From positions 1 through 9,494 of the forward strand of contig QIDL01000179.1 of the NCBI GenBank assembly GCA_003228415.1: a stretch of 9,494 nt of DNA, given 5' to 3'. The stretch is from Gammaproteobacteria bacterium (GTDB lineage Bacteria; Pseudomonadota; Gammaproteobacteria; Pseudomonadales; Azotimanducaceae). The notes beneath the pieces were generated by a model that worked only from the letters and a program-made list of their open reading frames with translations, was not told the DNA's origin and did no database searches. The translations under genes and the position numbers were made by a program. This document shows, piece after piece, positions 1-7,190 of this stretch (position 1 is the first letter of the stretch; every line of letters begins with the position of its first letter).

Positions 1-450
1 GTCGGAGCCCGCCCCTGGTTCGGAATATCCCTGACACCAGTGCACCTCGCCGCGGGCGATGCCGGGCAGGTGCCGTGCCTTCTGCTCATCGCTACCGAGT
101 TCCAGCAGGGTCGGTCCGATCATGGCTATGCCCATGCCGACCAGCGGCTCGGGCGCGCCGATGGCCGCCATCTCTTCGCGCAGGATCTGCGACTCGGCTC
201 GATCCAACTGCGCGCCGCCGTATGCTTTAGGCCACGTCGGTACCGTCAGGCCACGTTCACAACAGGCATCGAACCAGCCCTGAAACGCCGGGTCCGTGAT
301 CGGTTGCTTGGCGCCTCCGGCGAAATCGAGGCGCCGGCCGCGAATCTCCTGCGGACAACTTCCGCTCAACCACTCTCGTATTTCTTCTCTGAAATTTTCC
401 ACGAACGCCCACTCCGTGTTGCCGGCCTCGAGCTTAACACGCTGCGACAC
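1..450 (-). CDS. Acyl-CoA dehydrogenase, N-terminal part (runs off the window)
   Basis: This is the first 150 codons of an FAD-dependent acyl-CoA dehydrogenase, which would oxidise an acyl-CoA thioester to the trans-2-enoyl-CoA and pass electrons to ETF. The frame is open on the minus strand to the window edge. Visible family features are the helical N-terminal domain (VENFREEIREWL near residues 17-28), the PTWPKAYGGAQLD stretch, the helix ending in LLELGSDEQK, and the signature WCQGYSEPGAGSD at the very end, where the flavin-binding beta domain begins. The catalytic glutamate and the C-terminal domain lie outside. The start is uncertain. GTG at 450 sits just after an in-frame TGA at 457-459 and 11 bases after the methyltransferase stop. 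GTG at 402 has a GGAG about nine bases upstream and gives a more usual family start. Substrate chain length cannot be told. The short gap to the methyltransferase gene suggests co-transcription. Confidence 0.9.
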   Translation of the reverse strand, partial: MSQRVKLEAGNTEWAFVENFREEIREWLSGSCPQEIRGRRLDFAGGAKQPITDPAFQGWFDACCERGLTVPTWPKAYGGAQLDRAESQILREEMAAIGAPEPLVGMGIAMIGPTLLELGSDEQKARHLPGIARGEVHWCQGYSEPGAGSD

Positions 451-461
451 ATCTCTTCAGC

Positions 462-1139
462 TCAGCGGCCGTTCGTGTATACGGATACCGCAAATCCGGA
501 CGTCAGCGGCAGCGTTATCGACTCGAAACCATTATCTCCCGAGCTCAGGTAATCCTCATACGGCTTCAACGTCTTCTTGAAGGTGTGGATGTTGTCGCTG
601 ACCACCAGGGCGCCGGGTTTGAGTTTCGGCTTGAGCATCTCGAGTACCGGCAGGTAGAGATCCTTCCATCCGTCCATGAACAGCAGATCGATGGGTGCGT
701 CGACGGTCTCGAGCGTCTGCATCGCATCACCAAGCCGGATATCGACGAAGTCGGCGAGCCCCGCGGCAGTGAGATTGGCACAGGCAGCTTCCCTTTTGGA
801 GGGCTCGATCTCGGTACCGATAACTTCTATGCCGTCGTTGTCTTTGATCGCCGCGGCCAGGTAGATCGTCGAGATGCCGAACGAGGTACCGAATTCGACG
901 ATACGCCGAGCCGCCATGGATCGTGCCAGCACGTAGAGCAAGCCGCCTTTCTCGCGGTCGATGGGAATGAACACGTCTTTCATCGCCCCAGGCGTCATAA
1001 TCTCCCACAGGGTTTTACGCTCGGTGATGCCCTTCAGAGCGTGGGGTATGAGGCGGACAAATCGCAGAGGATCGCCACGAGCGGACTCGAACAGTCGGTC
1101 CAGTTCTGCTGCCGTTTTGGGATCTTTCAATGTATTCAT
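462..1139 (-). CDS. Class I SAM-dependent methyltransferase (O-methyltransferase-like), 225 aa
   Basis: This is a small Rossmann-fold methyltransferase. Motif I is VEFGTSFGIS at residues 81-90, an E/DxGxxxG SAM-binding loop. E110 in GTEIEPSK lies at the end of strand 2, where the SAM ribose is usually bound. GDA at 137-139 and LLFMDGWKD at 152-160 match the later motifs, and PGALVVSDN at 175-183 matches strand 5. This resembles the catechol-O-methyltransferase and Methyltransf_24-like group, but the substrate cannot be inferred. No signal peptide or membrane segment is seen, so it is probably cytosolic. The open frame extends upstream to 1313, but that extension runs straight through the tRNA(Sec) gene. 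The ATG at 1139 is therefore chosen, with GAAGGA about ten bases upstream. It lies 64 bases after selC and 11 bases before the acyl-CoA dehydrogenase start, so it may be read from the selC transcript. A link to selenium metabolism is only positional. Confidence 0.85.
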   Translation of the reverse strand: MNTLKDPKTAAELDRLFESARGDPLRFVRLIPHALKGITERKTLWEIMTPGAMKDVFIPIDREKGGLLYVLARSMAARRIVEFGTSFGISTIYLAAAIKDNDGIEVIGTEIEPSKREAACANLTAAGLADFVDIRLGDAMQTLETVDAPIDLLFMDGWKDLYLPVLEMLKPKLKPGALVVSDNIHTFKKTLKPYEDYLSSGDNGFESITLPLTSGFAVSVYTNGR

Positions 1140-1203
1140 GATGCGGGCTTCCTTCTCGATCTCGATGGAACACCGTTTGCAAGGCGCGTAGCTGCTGAAG
1201 ATC

Positions 1204-1296
1204 TGGCGGAAGAGGTAGGAGTCGAACCCACCAAGCACGTATTCGCACCTCAACGGCTTTGAAGGCCGCGCGCCCCACCGGAGACGATGCTCTTCC
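1204..1296 (-). tRNA. selC: tRNA-Sec (anticodon TCA), 93 nt with encoded CCA
   Basis: This is the selenocysteine tRNA. It begins GGAAGAGC and ends CTCTTCC-G-CCA. The D-arm is the tRNA(Sec) type, with a 6-bp stem CGTCTC/GGGGCG closed by a 4-nt CGGT loop. The anticodon arm is GCGGC-CTTCAAA-GCCGT with anticodon TCA at 1260-1262, reading UGA. A long variable arm follows, with about 7 bp closed by AATA. The T-arm is GTGGG-TTCGACT-CCTAC. Much of the sequence matches E. coli selC as I remember it, including GTCTCCGGT, CTTCAAA and GGTTCGACTCCT. E. coli selC is 95 nt with an 8-bp acceptor and a 5-bp T-stem; here only seven acceptor pairs form, because the G that should pair with the eighth base C is absent. 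The gene lies 67 bases downstream of selB, completing a selA-selB-selC cluster. No terminator is visible after it. Confidence 0.96.
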
Positions 1297-1303
1297 ACGC
1301 GGA

Positions 1304-1312
1304 AATATAGCA
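1304..1312 (-). promoter_or_regulatory. Extended -10 promoter of selC
   Basis: On the minus strand TGCTATATT occurs at 1312-1304. This is a TGn extended -10 followed by a good -10 hexamer, TATATT. Transcription would start six to seven bases downstream, at about 1296-1297, which is the first base of the mature tRNA or the base before it. The stretch between -10 and +1 (TCCGCGT) is GC-rich, as in many stable-RNA promoters. No convincing -35 box is seen at 16-18 bp spacing, which is acceptable for an extended -10 promoter. It would let selC be made independently of the selAB mRNA. Confidence 0.6.
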
Positions 1313-1363
1313 CTACTTGGGAAGATCGGAACAGTTCTCCAGACTCATCGATACCCGTATCCG

Positions 1364-3226
1364 TTATCCGCTGACTTTGCTCAGATCTCCAACCACCTGG
1401 CGAGTGTCTCCGTCACGACGGGTAAATCCAACGCGATCGAAATGTTCCAGCACTTCGATGGCCACGTTGCGGCCGATCTGTGCTGCATCACGATACTGTC
1501 GTACGGTAAAAGGCGCTGCGTGTGCGAGCGTGTGCGCCAGTTCGGCAAGCACGGTCAGATGTGCAGGCAGGAAATAGCGAGTGTCGCTGATGCGCACCAG
1601 ATATTTCTTGGTCACAAGCGGATGCAGGCGTTTGGCGAGATCTCCAGGAGATGAGCGCAACTGCTTCGCCATGTCGCCGAGGCTCGGTGGCTGTGGTTTG
1701 TCGAGGCTGGATTCCACCTTGTCGAACAGTTGTTGTTCGGGTTCGCTCAAAGTCGCTCGGTGTTGCTCGGGCGAGAATCGACCGGCGCGCACGGTGAGCT
1801 TGCCTTCGGACACCAGTTGATTGAGCAGCGCGCTGACGAACATGGCCGGTGCGCTGCCTTGAACTTCACTTTGCTTGAGTCCCTGTAATGCGTTGTCTGC
1901 TTGATGGCGCTGGTTGATCTCATCAGACAGGTCGGACAGCCAGCGTTGCCAGGTGGTCTCTCGAACGCCGTGGCCTTCAACCAGCGTACAACCTTCTTCC
2001 GATAACAGAATACTCAACGCAGAGTCGGAAAGCCCCCAGTTGCGCTGAAAACTGCTGAGGTCAACCGCTCCGATGTCCAGGTGGGCGGCCAGCGACAGTG
2101 CCGGGCTCAAAGCTGCGTCGGCACCCAACTTCATCAATCGCTGAGTTTCCCGGCGCCGACCGTCGGCAGGTTGGGTGGAGACCACACTGCCACCGCCGAG
2201 CGTACGATCCAGACCCTGATCGCGCAGGATCAGGCGGTCACCGCGTCGCAGCAGCAATGGATCCGCTGTGATGATCTCAATGAGTTCGGTCGTCCCCGGC
2301 TCGATCCGCCGCTCGGACAGCAGTGCGACATGGCCGGTCGTGTGGCTGGTGGCATGATAGACGTGTACGGGTAACCAATGGCGAACGGCGCGCGGAAAGT
2401 CGTCGAGCACACGAAGTCGAATGGAAAACTCCTGGCTGGGAAGCTCTGTGCCGGTCGATAACCATTGACCGCGGGTGACTTCATCGATTTCGACACCGGC
2501 AATGTTGAGCGCGCAGCGATCGCCGATGCAGGCTCGATCGACGATCCGATTCTGGGCGCGCAGACCTTTGACCCGCACGGATTTCATCGACGGATAAAGA
2601 CTCAGCGTCTGGTCCGCTTCGGCAGTGCCCGAGTGTACCGTACCGGTCACCACGACACCGGCTCCCGCGACGGTGAATGCGCGATCGATGGGCAGGCGAA
2701 ACCCTGCGTCGCTGGCGGGAGGTTGCTGCCGATCCGCCTCGGCTTTCAAGCAGGTTCTGAGCTGCTCCAGACCTTCGCCGGTTTCACTCGATGTCTCGAC
2801 GATCTCGGCATCTTCGAGGCAGGAGTCGGTCACCAGCTGAGCTATTTCCCGGCGCGCTTCGAGACGGCGTTCACTGCTGACCCGGTCGCATTTCGTGAGC
2901 GCGATGGTGCCATGTTCAATGCCCAGCAGATCGAGGATCTGCAGGTGTTCGCGACTTTGCGGCATGGGCCCATCGTCCGCGGCAATCACCAGCAGAGCAT
3001 GCTGTTGTGAGGAAATACCCGCCACCATGTTGTGAATGAAGCGGTGATGACCCGGGACATCCACGAAGCCCAGGGTCACGTCGCCAGCTTCCAGGTAGGC
3101 AAAGCCGAGATCGATGGTCAGGCCGCGACGCTTCTCTTCGGTAAGACGGTCGGTGTTCACGCCGGTCAGAGCCTGCACCAGGCTGGTCTTGCCGTGATCG
3201 ACATGCCCGGCCAGGGTGACGATCAC
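1364..3226 (-). CDS. selB: Selenocysteine-specific translation elongation factor SelB
   Basis: SelB is the EF-Tu-like GTPase that carries Sec-tRNA(Sec) to the ribosome and recognises the SECIS hairpin next to the in-frame UGA. At 620 residues it is the usual length (E. coli about 614). G1 is GHVDHGKT at residues 7-14. The switch I region is EEKRRGLTIDLG, with T37. G3 is DVPGH at 56-60 and G4 is TKCD at 111-114. Two beta-barrel domains follow (roughly 175-345, with FRLPIDRAFTVAGAGVVVTGTV at the first). The C-terminal third is composed of winged-helix-like segments, expected for the SECIS-binding part. The start codon is GTG at 3226-3224, overlapping the selA stop as GTGA, so translation is coupled to selA. 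The stop is TAA at 1366-1364. selC lies 67 bases downstream. Confidence 0.97.
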   Translation of the reverse strand: MIVTLAGHVDHGKTSLVQALTGVNTDRLTEEKRRGLTIDLGFAYLEAGDVTLGFVDVPGHHRFIHNMVAGISSQQHALLVIAADDGPMPQSREHLQILDLLGIEHGTIALTKCDRVSSERRLEARREIAQLVTDSCLEDAEIVETSSETGEGLEQLRTCLKAEADRQQPPASDAGFRLPIDRAFTVAGAGVVVTGTVHSGTAEADQTLSLYPSMKSVRVKGLRAQNRIVDRACIGDRCALNIAGVEIDEVTRGQWLSTGTELPSQEFSIRLRVLDDFPRAVRHWLPVHVYHATSHTTGHVALLSERRIEPGTTELIEIITADPLLLRRGDRLILRDQGLDRTLGGGSVVSTQPADGRRRETQRLMKLGADAALSPALSLAAHLDIGAVDLSSFQRNWGLSDSALSILLSEEGCTLVEGHGVRETTWQRWLSDLSDEINQRHQADNALQGLKQSEVQGSAPAMFVSALLNQLVSEGKLTVRAGRFSPEQHRATLSEPEQQLFDKVESSLDKPQPPSLGDMAKQLRSSPGDLAKRLHPLVTKKYLVRISDTRYFLPAHLTVLAELAHTLAHAAPFTVRQYRDAAQIGRNVAIEVLEHFDRVGFTRRDGDTRQVVGDLSKVSG

Positions 3227-4590
3227 GGTTCCAGTTTCTCCAGGTTCGCTGCGAGCGCATCAAGCCGCTCGGCGCCGCGCATATCGAGCCATATCCTGCC
3301 TTGGTGAATGCGGCCGATAACGGGGGTATCGAGCTCCCGCATCCGGCCGAGAAGCTCCCGCAGCTGACTTTCATCGGTGTGAGAGACTGTGACCGCAATA
3401 CTGTCGATGCGTCGATCAGGCAGCGAGCCGCTGCCGATCTGACAATGACTCTCACACAGGTTGAGTTCGAAGTCCGGTAGAACCGCGCTGAGTACACCCG
3501 CGATTCGTTCCGCTCGACTGCGCAGCGTAGCCAGGTCGGTGGTGAGCGTTTTGAGAAGCGGCAGCACGTCCGGGAGTGTTTCCGGCTCGTCGTAGAGCTT
3601 CAACGTCTGCTCGAGAAAGGCGAGGGTCAGCTTGTCTGGCCTGAGCGCGCGTTTGATGGGGTTCTTTTTCAACGCCGCGATCAACTCCGCCCGGCCGAGC
3701 ACGATTCCGGCCTGAGTTGCACCGAGGAGCTTATCACCGCTGAAAGTGACCAGATCTGCGCCGTGGCCCAGCACTTCCTGAGGCATGGGTTCATGGGGCA
3801 GGCCATATCGGGTCAGATCCACCAGCGTGCCGCTGCCGAGATCCACGGCCAGCGGCAGATTGTGTTTGTGCGCCAGTTTTGCCAGCTCACGCACATTCAC
3901 AGACTTGGTAAATCCGCCGATGTGATAGTTGCTCGGGTGAACCTTCAACAGCAGACCGGTGTCGTCGGTGATGGCGGCTTCGAAATCTTTGAGGTGAGTG
4001 CGGTTGGTGGTACCGACTTCGGTCAATGTGCAGCCCGACCGGCTCATGATGTCGGGCAATCTGAAACTGCCACCGATCTCGATCAGTTCACCTCGGGAGA
4101 CGGGCACGGATTTAGCCAGCGCCAGCGTATTCAACACCAGCAGCAGAGCCGCCGCACCGTTGTTGACCACGGTGGCTGCTTCGGCGCCGGTGAGCAGCTT
4201 GAGCCGATCTTCGACGAATTTTTCCCGATTACCGCGGGAGCCGCTATCGAGATCGTATTCCAGATTCATTGGCTGTGTGACAAGGGGCTCGACGCTCCGG
4301 TAGAGCGTTTCGCTGACCAGCGCTCGACCCAGGTTGGTATGAATGATGGTGCCGGTGAGATTGAATACCGGGGTATAGGCCTGGTGATTGAAGTGTGACT
4401 CTATGGTATGAGCGCAGGCTCCGGGATCCGTAGCCCAGGCTGGAATTTCACCCGATTCGCGCCAGGAAGATTGCAGTGTTCTGAGAGCCTTCTTCACTCT
4501 TGGCTCACCAAGCTTGCGAATCGCGTGCTGCATCGGTTCGGCGTTGAGGAGCTTTTCGATACTGGGCAGATCCCGGAATGAGGCTGTCAT
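3223..4590 (-). CDS. selA: L-seryl-tRNA(Sec) selenium transferase SelA
   Basis: SelA is the PLP enzyme that replaces the seryl hydroxyl on tRNA(Sec) with selenium from selenophosphate; in bacteria it is a homodecamer. The 455-residue length is close to E. coli SelA (463). The N-terminal tRNA-binding domain covers about residues 1-70 (LPSIEKLLN and AIRKLGEPRVKKALR). Next come VFNLTGTIIHTNLGRA (75-90), the VNNGAAALLLVLNTLA segment (142-157), SRGELIEIGGSFRLPD (165-180), EVGTTNRTHL, and VHPSNYHIGGFT. The PLP lysine is K287 in TFSGDKLLGATQAG. ALRPDKLTLAFLEQTL follows in the C-terminal part. ATG at 4590 overlaps the upstream GH172-like stop by one base (TGATG), and the TGA at the end overlaps the selB GTG. 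This indicates a single coupled mRNA. No key residue appears to be missing. Confidence 0.97.
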   Translation of the reverse strand: MTASFRDLPSIEKLLNAEPMQHAIRKLGEPRVKKALRTLQSSWRESGEIPAWATDPGACAHTIESHFNHQAYTPVFNLTGTIIHTNLGRALVSETLYRSVEPLVTQPMNLEYDLDSGSRGNREKFVEDRLKLLTGAEAATVVNNGAAALLLVLNTLALAKSVPVSRGELIEIGGSFRLPDIMSRSGCTLTEVGTTNRTHLKDFEAAITDDTGLLLKVHPSNYHIGGFTKSVNVRELAKLAHKHNLPLAVDLGSGTLVDLTRYGLPHEPMPQEVLGHGADLVTFSGDKLLGATQAGIVLGRAELIAALKKNPIKRALRPDKLTLAFLEQTLKLYDEPETLPDVLPLLKTLTTDLATLRSRAERIAGVLSAVLPDFELNLCESHCQIGSGSLPDRRIDSIAVTVSHTDESQLRELLGRMRELDTPVIGRIHQGRIWLDMRGAERLDALAANLEKLEP

Positions 4591-5672
4591 CAGATGACTT
4601 CTAGTCCATCCGCATCCGGCAACGCGGGCAGACGCTTGCCGGGCTCACGCTGATACCAGTACGCCACCGAGGCGATGTCGTCCTGTAAGGGGAGATAGCG
4701 CTGGCCGTTGCGCCAGCCGAGTGCCTGCATGGTGACTCTGAGCCGACTGTCAAAGCGAATCGGGTCGGGGATATGCCAGCGATACATGCCGAACCGTTGC
4801 TGGCTGCCGAAGCGACCGGTGGGTTTGATGACCTGGTGCAGCCCTGCGTAGGCCGTGGTGAAGGCCTCGTAGCCCTGTTCGCGGTCTTTCGCCAGAAAGC
4901 AGTAGGACCCGCAGAAGTAATCTTCGGTGCCGGTGCCACAGATGGTTGGAAAGTCATCGTCTTCATCGATGTAGAACTTTGCTTCCCCTTCGCCCCACCA
5001 ACCACGATTGTTGGAGCCCCAGGCCATGTAGGTACCGACATAGTGTCCTTGTCCCTCGATATCCAGCAACGTATGGACATCGGCATAGGGGAGGGGGTTC
5101 ACCCGCCGGAAGTGGGCGTGGAAATAGCCGCGGTCTGCTTCCACGTCGGTGAGGGTGTAGTTGATCTGGTAGTAGAGGGTGACCTCCTCGCTACTCAGAT
5201 TTTCTACCGTGAGCCGGGCACCTTTGCGAAATGGCATTTCCCAATAGCTGTTGAAGCCACTTCCTGGGTTCACGCAGATGGCCAGCGAGTTGAGCGGGTC
5301 GTATTCACACCAGCCCATGCCGAAAAAGTCGGCCAGCGGACATTCGATCGAGGCATCGGCGTGGTCGTCCCAGTAGGCGCGCAAAATCTGCTGGCGCCAG
5401 TTGCCGGTGGGGGTGAGCCAGATCTGCTGGATGGCGCCTGCGCCCTGAATGCTGGCCAGTTCATGAGTTGCGCCCGGTCGGATCCGCACCGAGGGAGAGA
5501 TTTTCCAGCCTTGACCCAGGTCTCGAGCCGCTTCGGCGCCGGTACCGACGGTCGCGCGACCACCGGCGCCGGTCGCACCGGTCGGGTTTTCCGGGCTGAT
5601 GGAATAGGTTCTGGCGCTGGACAAACGCGCCAGATTACCCAGGTTCACTCCGAGTCCGTTAAATTCAGACAT
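4590..5672 (-). CDS. DUF2961 / GH172-like protein, 360 aa, coupled to selA
   Basis: The protein matches the DUF2961 pattern, now classed as glycoside hydrolase family 172, whose characterised members act on fructofuranosyl or D-arabinofuranosyl linkages. Recognisable blocks, numbered from the ATG at 5672, are IQQIWLTPTGNWRQQILRAYWD (81-102), PLADFFGMG (112-120), ICVNPGSGFNSYWEMPFRKGARLTVEN (132-158), YYQINYTL, AWGSNNRGWWGEGEAKFYID (217-236) and GTGTEDYFCGSYCF (246-259). GH172 enzymes use two glutamates; E228 or E230 together with E250 are the likely counterparts, but this is an inference. No signal peptide is seen, so a cytosolic enzyme is expected, and the substrate is unknown. Its TGA overlaps the selA ATG by one base, making it the probable first gene of a selAB operon. 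No known role in selenocysteine synthesis explains this. An ATG two codons upstream (5678) is open but lies too close to the AGGGG ribosome site. Confidence 0.85.
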   Translation of the reverse strand: MSEFNGLGVNLGNLARLSSARTYSISPENPTGATGAGGRATVGTGAEAARDLGQGWKISPSVRIRPGATHELASIQGAGAIQQIWLTPTGNWRQQILRAYWDDHADASIECPLADFFGMGWCEYDPLNSLAICVNPGSGFNSYWEMPFRKGARLTVENLSSEEVTLYYQINYTLTDVEADRGYFHAHFRRVNPLPYADVHTLLDIEGQGHYVGTYMAWGSNNRGWWGEGEAKFYIDEDDDFPTICGTGTEDYFCGSYCFLAKDREQGYEAFTTAYAGLHQVIKPTGRFGSQQRFGMYRWHIPDPIRFDSRLRVTMQALGWRNGQRYLPLQDDIASVAYWYQREPGKRLPALPDADGLEVI

Positions 5673-5820
5673 AGCCATTCCCCTGATCCTGCGCCCCGAG
5701 TTTAGCGGAACTACCGGCTGTCTTCGGCAGATCGCCGACGAACCCGTCAGATTGACCGCGACGCCGGTTCAGTCATCGGACCTGATCCGACCGTCTCGAA
5801 GCGCTCGGGAGAGAATCGCT
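5673..5820. other. Intergenic region between gltA and the GH172-selAB operon
   Basis: These 148 bases separate the gltA stop from the next minus-strand gene. Three small inverted repeats are visible: TCGGC/GCCGA at 5724-5738, TCGGA/TCCGA at 5776-5790, and GAAGCG/CGCTTC at 5798-5822, which overlaps the gltA stop codon. None is followed by a run of U in the gltA direction, so an intrinsic terminator is not supported. A possible -10 (TAAACT, minus strand, at about 5699-5704) has no good -35 box. The operon promoter is therefore not settled, and read-through from gltA remains possible. Confidence 0.4.
5680..5684 (-). promoter_or_regulatory. Ribosome binding site deciding the GH172-like start
   Basis: AGGGG on the minus strand lies seven bases before the ATG at 5672 but only one base before the ATG at 5678. 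The second, downstream ATG is therefore the more likely start, giving a protein beginning MSEFNG. Confidence 0.6.
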
Positions 5821-7113
5821 TCAGCGTTTGGCCAGCGGGACGTAGTCTCGAGCGGTGGCGCCGTGATAGAGCTGGCGCGGCCGGCCGATTTTGTAGGGTC
5901 CGCTGATCATCTCATTCCAGTGTGCGATCCAGCCGGGGGTTCGGCCGGTGGCGAAGATCACTGTGAACATCTCGGTGGGAATACCGATGGCTTTGAGAAT
6001 GATACCGGAGTAAAAATCGACGTTTGGATAGAGTTTCTTCTCGACGAAATATTCGTCTTCCAGGGCGATCTTTTCGAGTCGTTGCGCCATACGCAGAATG
6101 TGATCGTCCTCAACACCCAACTCCGTCAGTACTTCGTGGCAAGTCTGCTGCATGACCTTGGCGCGTGGGTCGTAGTTTTTGTAGACACGATGACCGAAGC
6201 CCATGATGCGGAAGGGGTCGTTCTTGTCTTTGGCTTTGGCGACGTATTTGTCGATATTCTTCTCATCGCCGATCTCATCAATCATGTTGAGCACGGCTTC
6301 GTTGGCACCGCCATGAGCCGGTCCCCACAAGGCGGCGATACCGGCAGCGATACAGGCAAACGGATTGGCGCCTGTGGAACCAGCGAGACGTACGGTGGAG
6401 GTGGACGCATTCTGCTCATGATCGGCATGAAGCAGGAAGATGCGGTCCATGGCCTTGGCGATGACGGGGTTCACTTCGTAGTCCTCACAAGGTGTGGCGA
6501 ACATCATGTGGAGGAAATTCTCGGCGTAGCTGAGGTCATTTCGCGGGTATATGAAGGGCTGGCCCTGTGTGTACTTGTAGCACATGGCGGCCAGGGTGGG
6601 CATCTTCGCGATCAATCGGTGGGCGGTGACTACCCGGTGGTGAAAATCGTCAATGTCCAGAGAGTCATGGTAGAAGGCCGATAGCGCCCCGGTCACGCCA
6701 CACATGATGGCCATGGGGTGGGCATCACGACGGAATCCACGAAAAAAGTGCACCAGTTGCTCGTGGACCATGGTGTGGTGCTTGATGGTACTGACGAATG
6801 CCTGTTGCTCGTCGGCAGAAGGCAATTCGCCGTTCAACAACAGATAGCACAGCTCCAGATAGTCGGACTTATCAGCGAGTTGCTCGATGGGATAGCCGCG
6901 ATGCAGCAGTATTCCCGCGTCCCCGTCGATATAGGTGATTTCGGATTCACAGGATGCCGTGGAGACGAATCCGGGATCATAGGTGAAGTAGCCTTCGGCC
7001 GTGAGCTTACTCACATCGATGACATCGGGGCCTTCGCTGCCGCTGAGCACAGGCAATTCGATCGATTTGCCATCGATAGTCAGTTGGGCCGTCTTGCCCG
7101 CGGAATCTGTCAT
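5821..7113 (-). CDS. gltA: Citrate synthase (type II, NADH-sensitive class)
   Basis: Citrate synthase condenses oxaloacetate and acetyl-CoA to citrate at the entry of the TCA cycle. The 430-residue protein is full length and reads like the Pseudomonas and E. coli enzymes. The N-terminal beta region holds the [22 protein letters not shown] block (59-80). H232 lies in [19 protein letters not shown]. The catalytic residues are H267 in [10 protein letters not shown]308 in [15 protein letters not shown] and D366 in [10 protein letters not shown]209 in [11 protein letters not shown] corresponds to the cysteine near the NADH site of E. coli citrate synthase. The N-terminal domain and this cysteine fit the hexameric, NADH-inhibited type. 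ATG at 7113 has a strong GGGAGGA ribosome site at 7123-7117. A sigma70-like promoter lies about 80-105 bases upstream. It diverges from sdhC, the arrangement seen in Pseudomonas. Confidence 0.98.
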   Translation of the reverse strand: MTDSAGKTAQLTIDGKSIELPVLSGSEGPDVIDVSKLTAEGYFTYDPGFVSTASCESEITYIDGDAGILLHRGYPIEQLADKSDYLELCYLLLNGELPSADEQQAFVSTIKHHTMVHEQLVHFFRGFRRDAHPMAIMCGVTGALSAFYHDSLDIDDFHHRVVTAHRLIAKMPTLAAMCYKYTQGQPFIYPRNDLSYAENFLHMMFATPCEDYEVNPVIAKAMDRIFLLHADHEQNASTSTVRLAGSTGANPFACIAAGIAALWGPAHGGANEAVLNMIDEIGDEKNIDKYVAKAKDKNDPFRIMGFGHRVYKNYDPRAKVMQQTCHEVLTELGVEDDHILRMAQRLEKIALEDEYFVEKKLYPNVDFYSGIILKAIGIPTEMFTVIFATGRTPGWIAHWNEMISGPYKIGRPRQLYHGATARDYVPLAKR

Positions 7114-7140
7114 GTGTCCTCCCGATAAGGATAGCCGTTT

Positions 7141-7162
7141 GCCCGGGATCGTCGTCCCAGGC
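7141..7162 (-). promoter_or_regulatory. Hairpin in the gltA 5' leader
   Basis: On the minus strand GCCTGGGA-CGACGA-TCCCGGGC can form an 8-bp stem (one G-U pair) with a 6-nt loop. It sits between the predicted transcription start near 7184 and the ribosome site at 7117-7123. It leaves the ribosome site free. One arm (7155-7161) is also complementary to 7185-7191 at the promoter, so a second, exclusive pairing is possible in DNA. Confidence 0.4.
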
Positions 7163-7190
7163 TTATAGTTGGAGTTGCCAGTGTCCTGGG

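Noticed and set aside
1140..1313. N-terminal extension of the methyltransferase to an ATG at 1313
   Set aside because: The extra 58 codons are a read-through of the selC tRNA gene and its promoter. They show no protein-family pattern, while the ATG at 1139 has a ribosome site.
4590..4595. UGA read as selenocysteine at the end of the GH172-like gene
   Set aside because: Two TGA codons follow in tandem in that frame, the next sequence is selA in another frame, and no selenoprotein-like residue context is present.
5798..5822. Intrinsic terminator for gltA
   Set aside because: The GAAGCG/CGCTTC repeat has a 13-nt loop, overlaps the stop codon and has no U-run after it on the minus strand.
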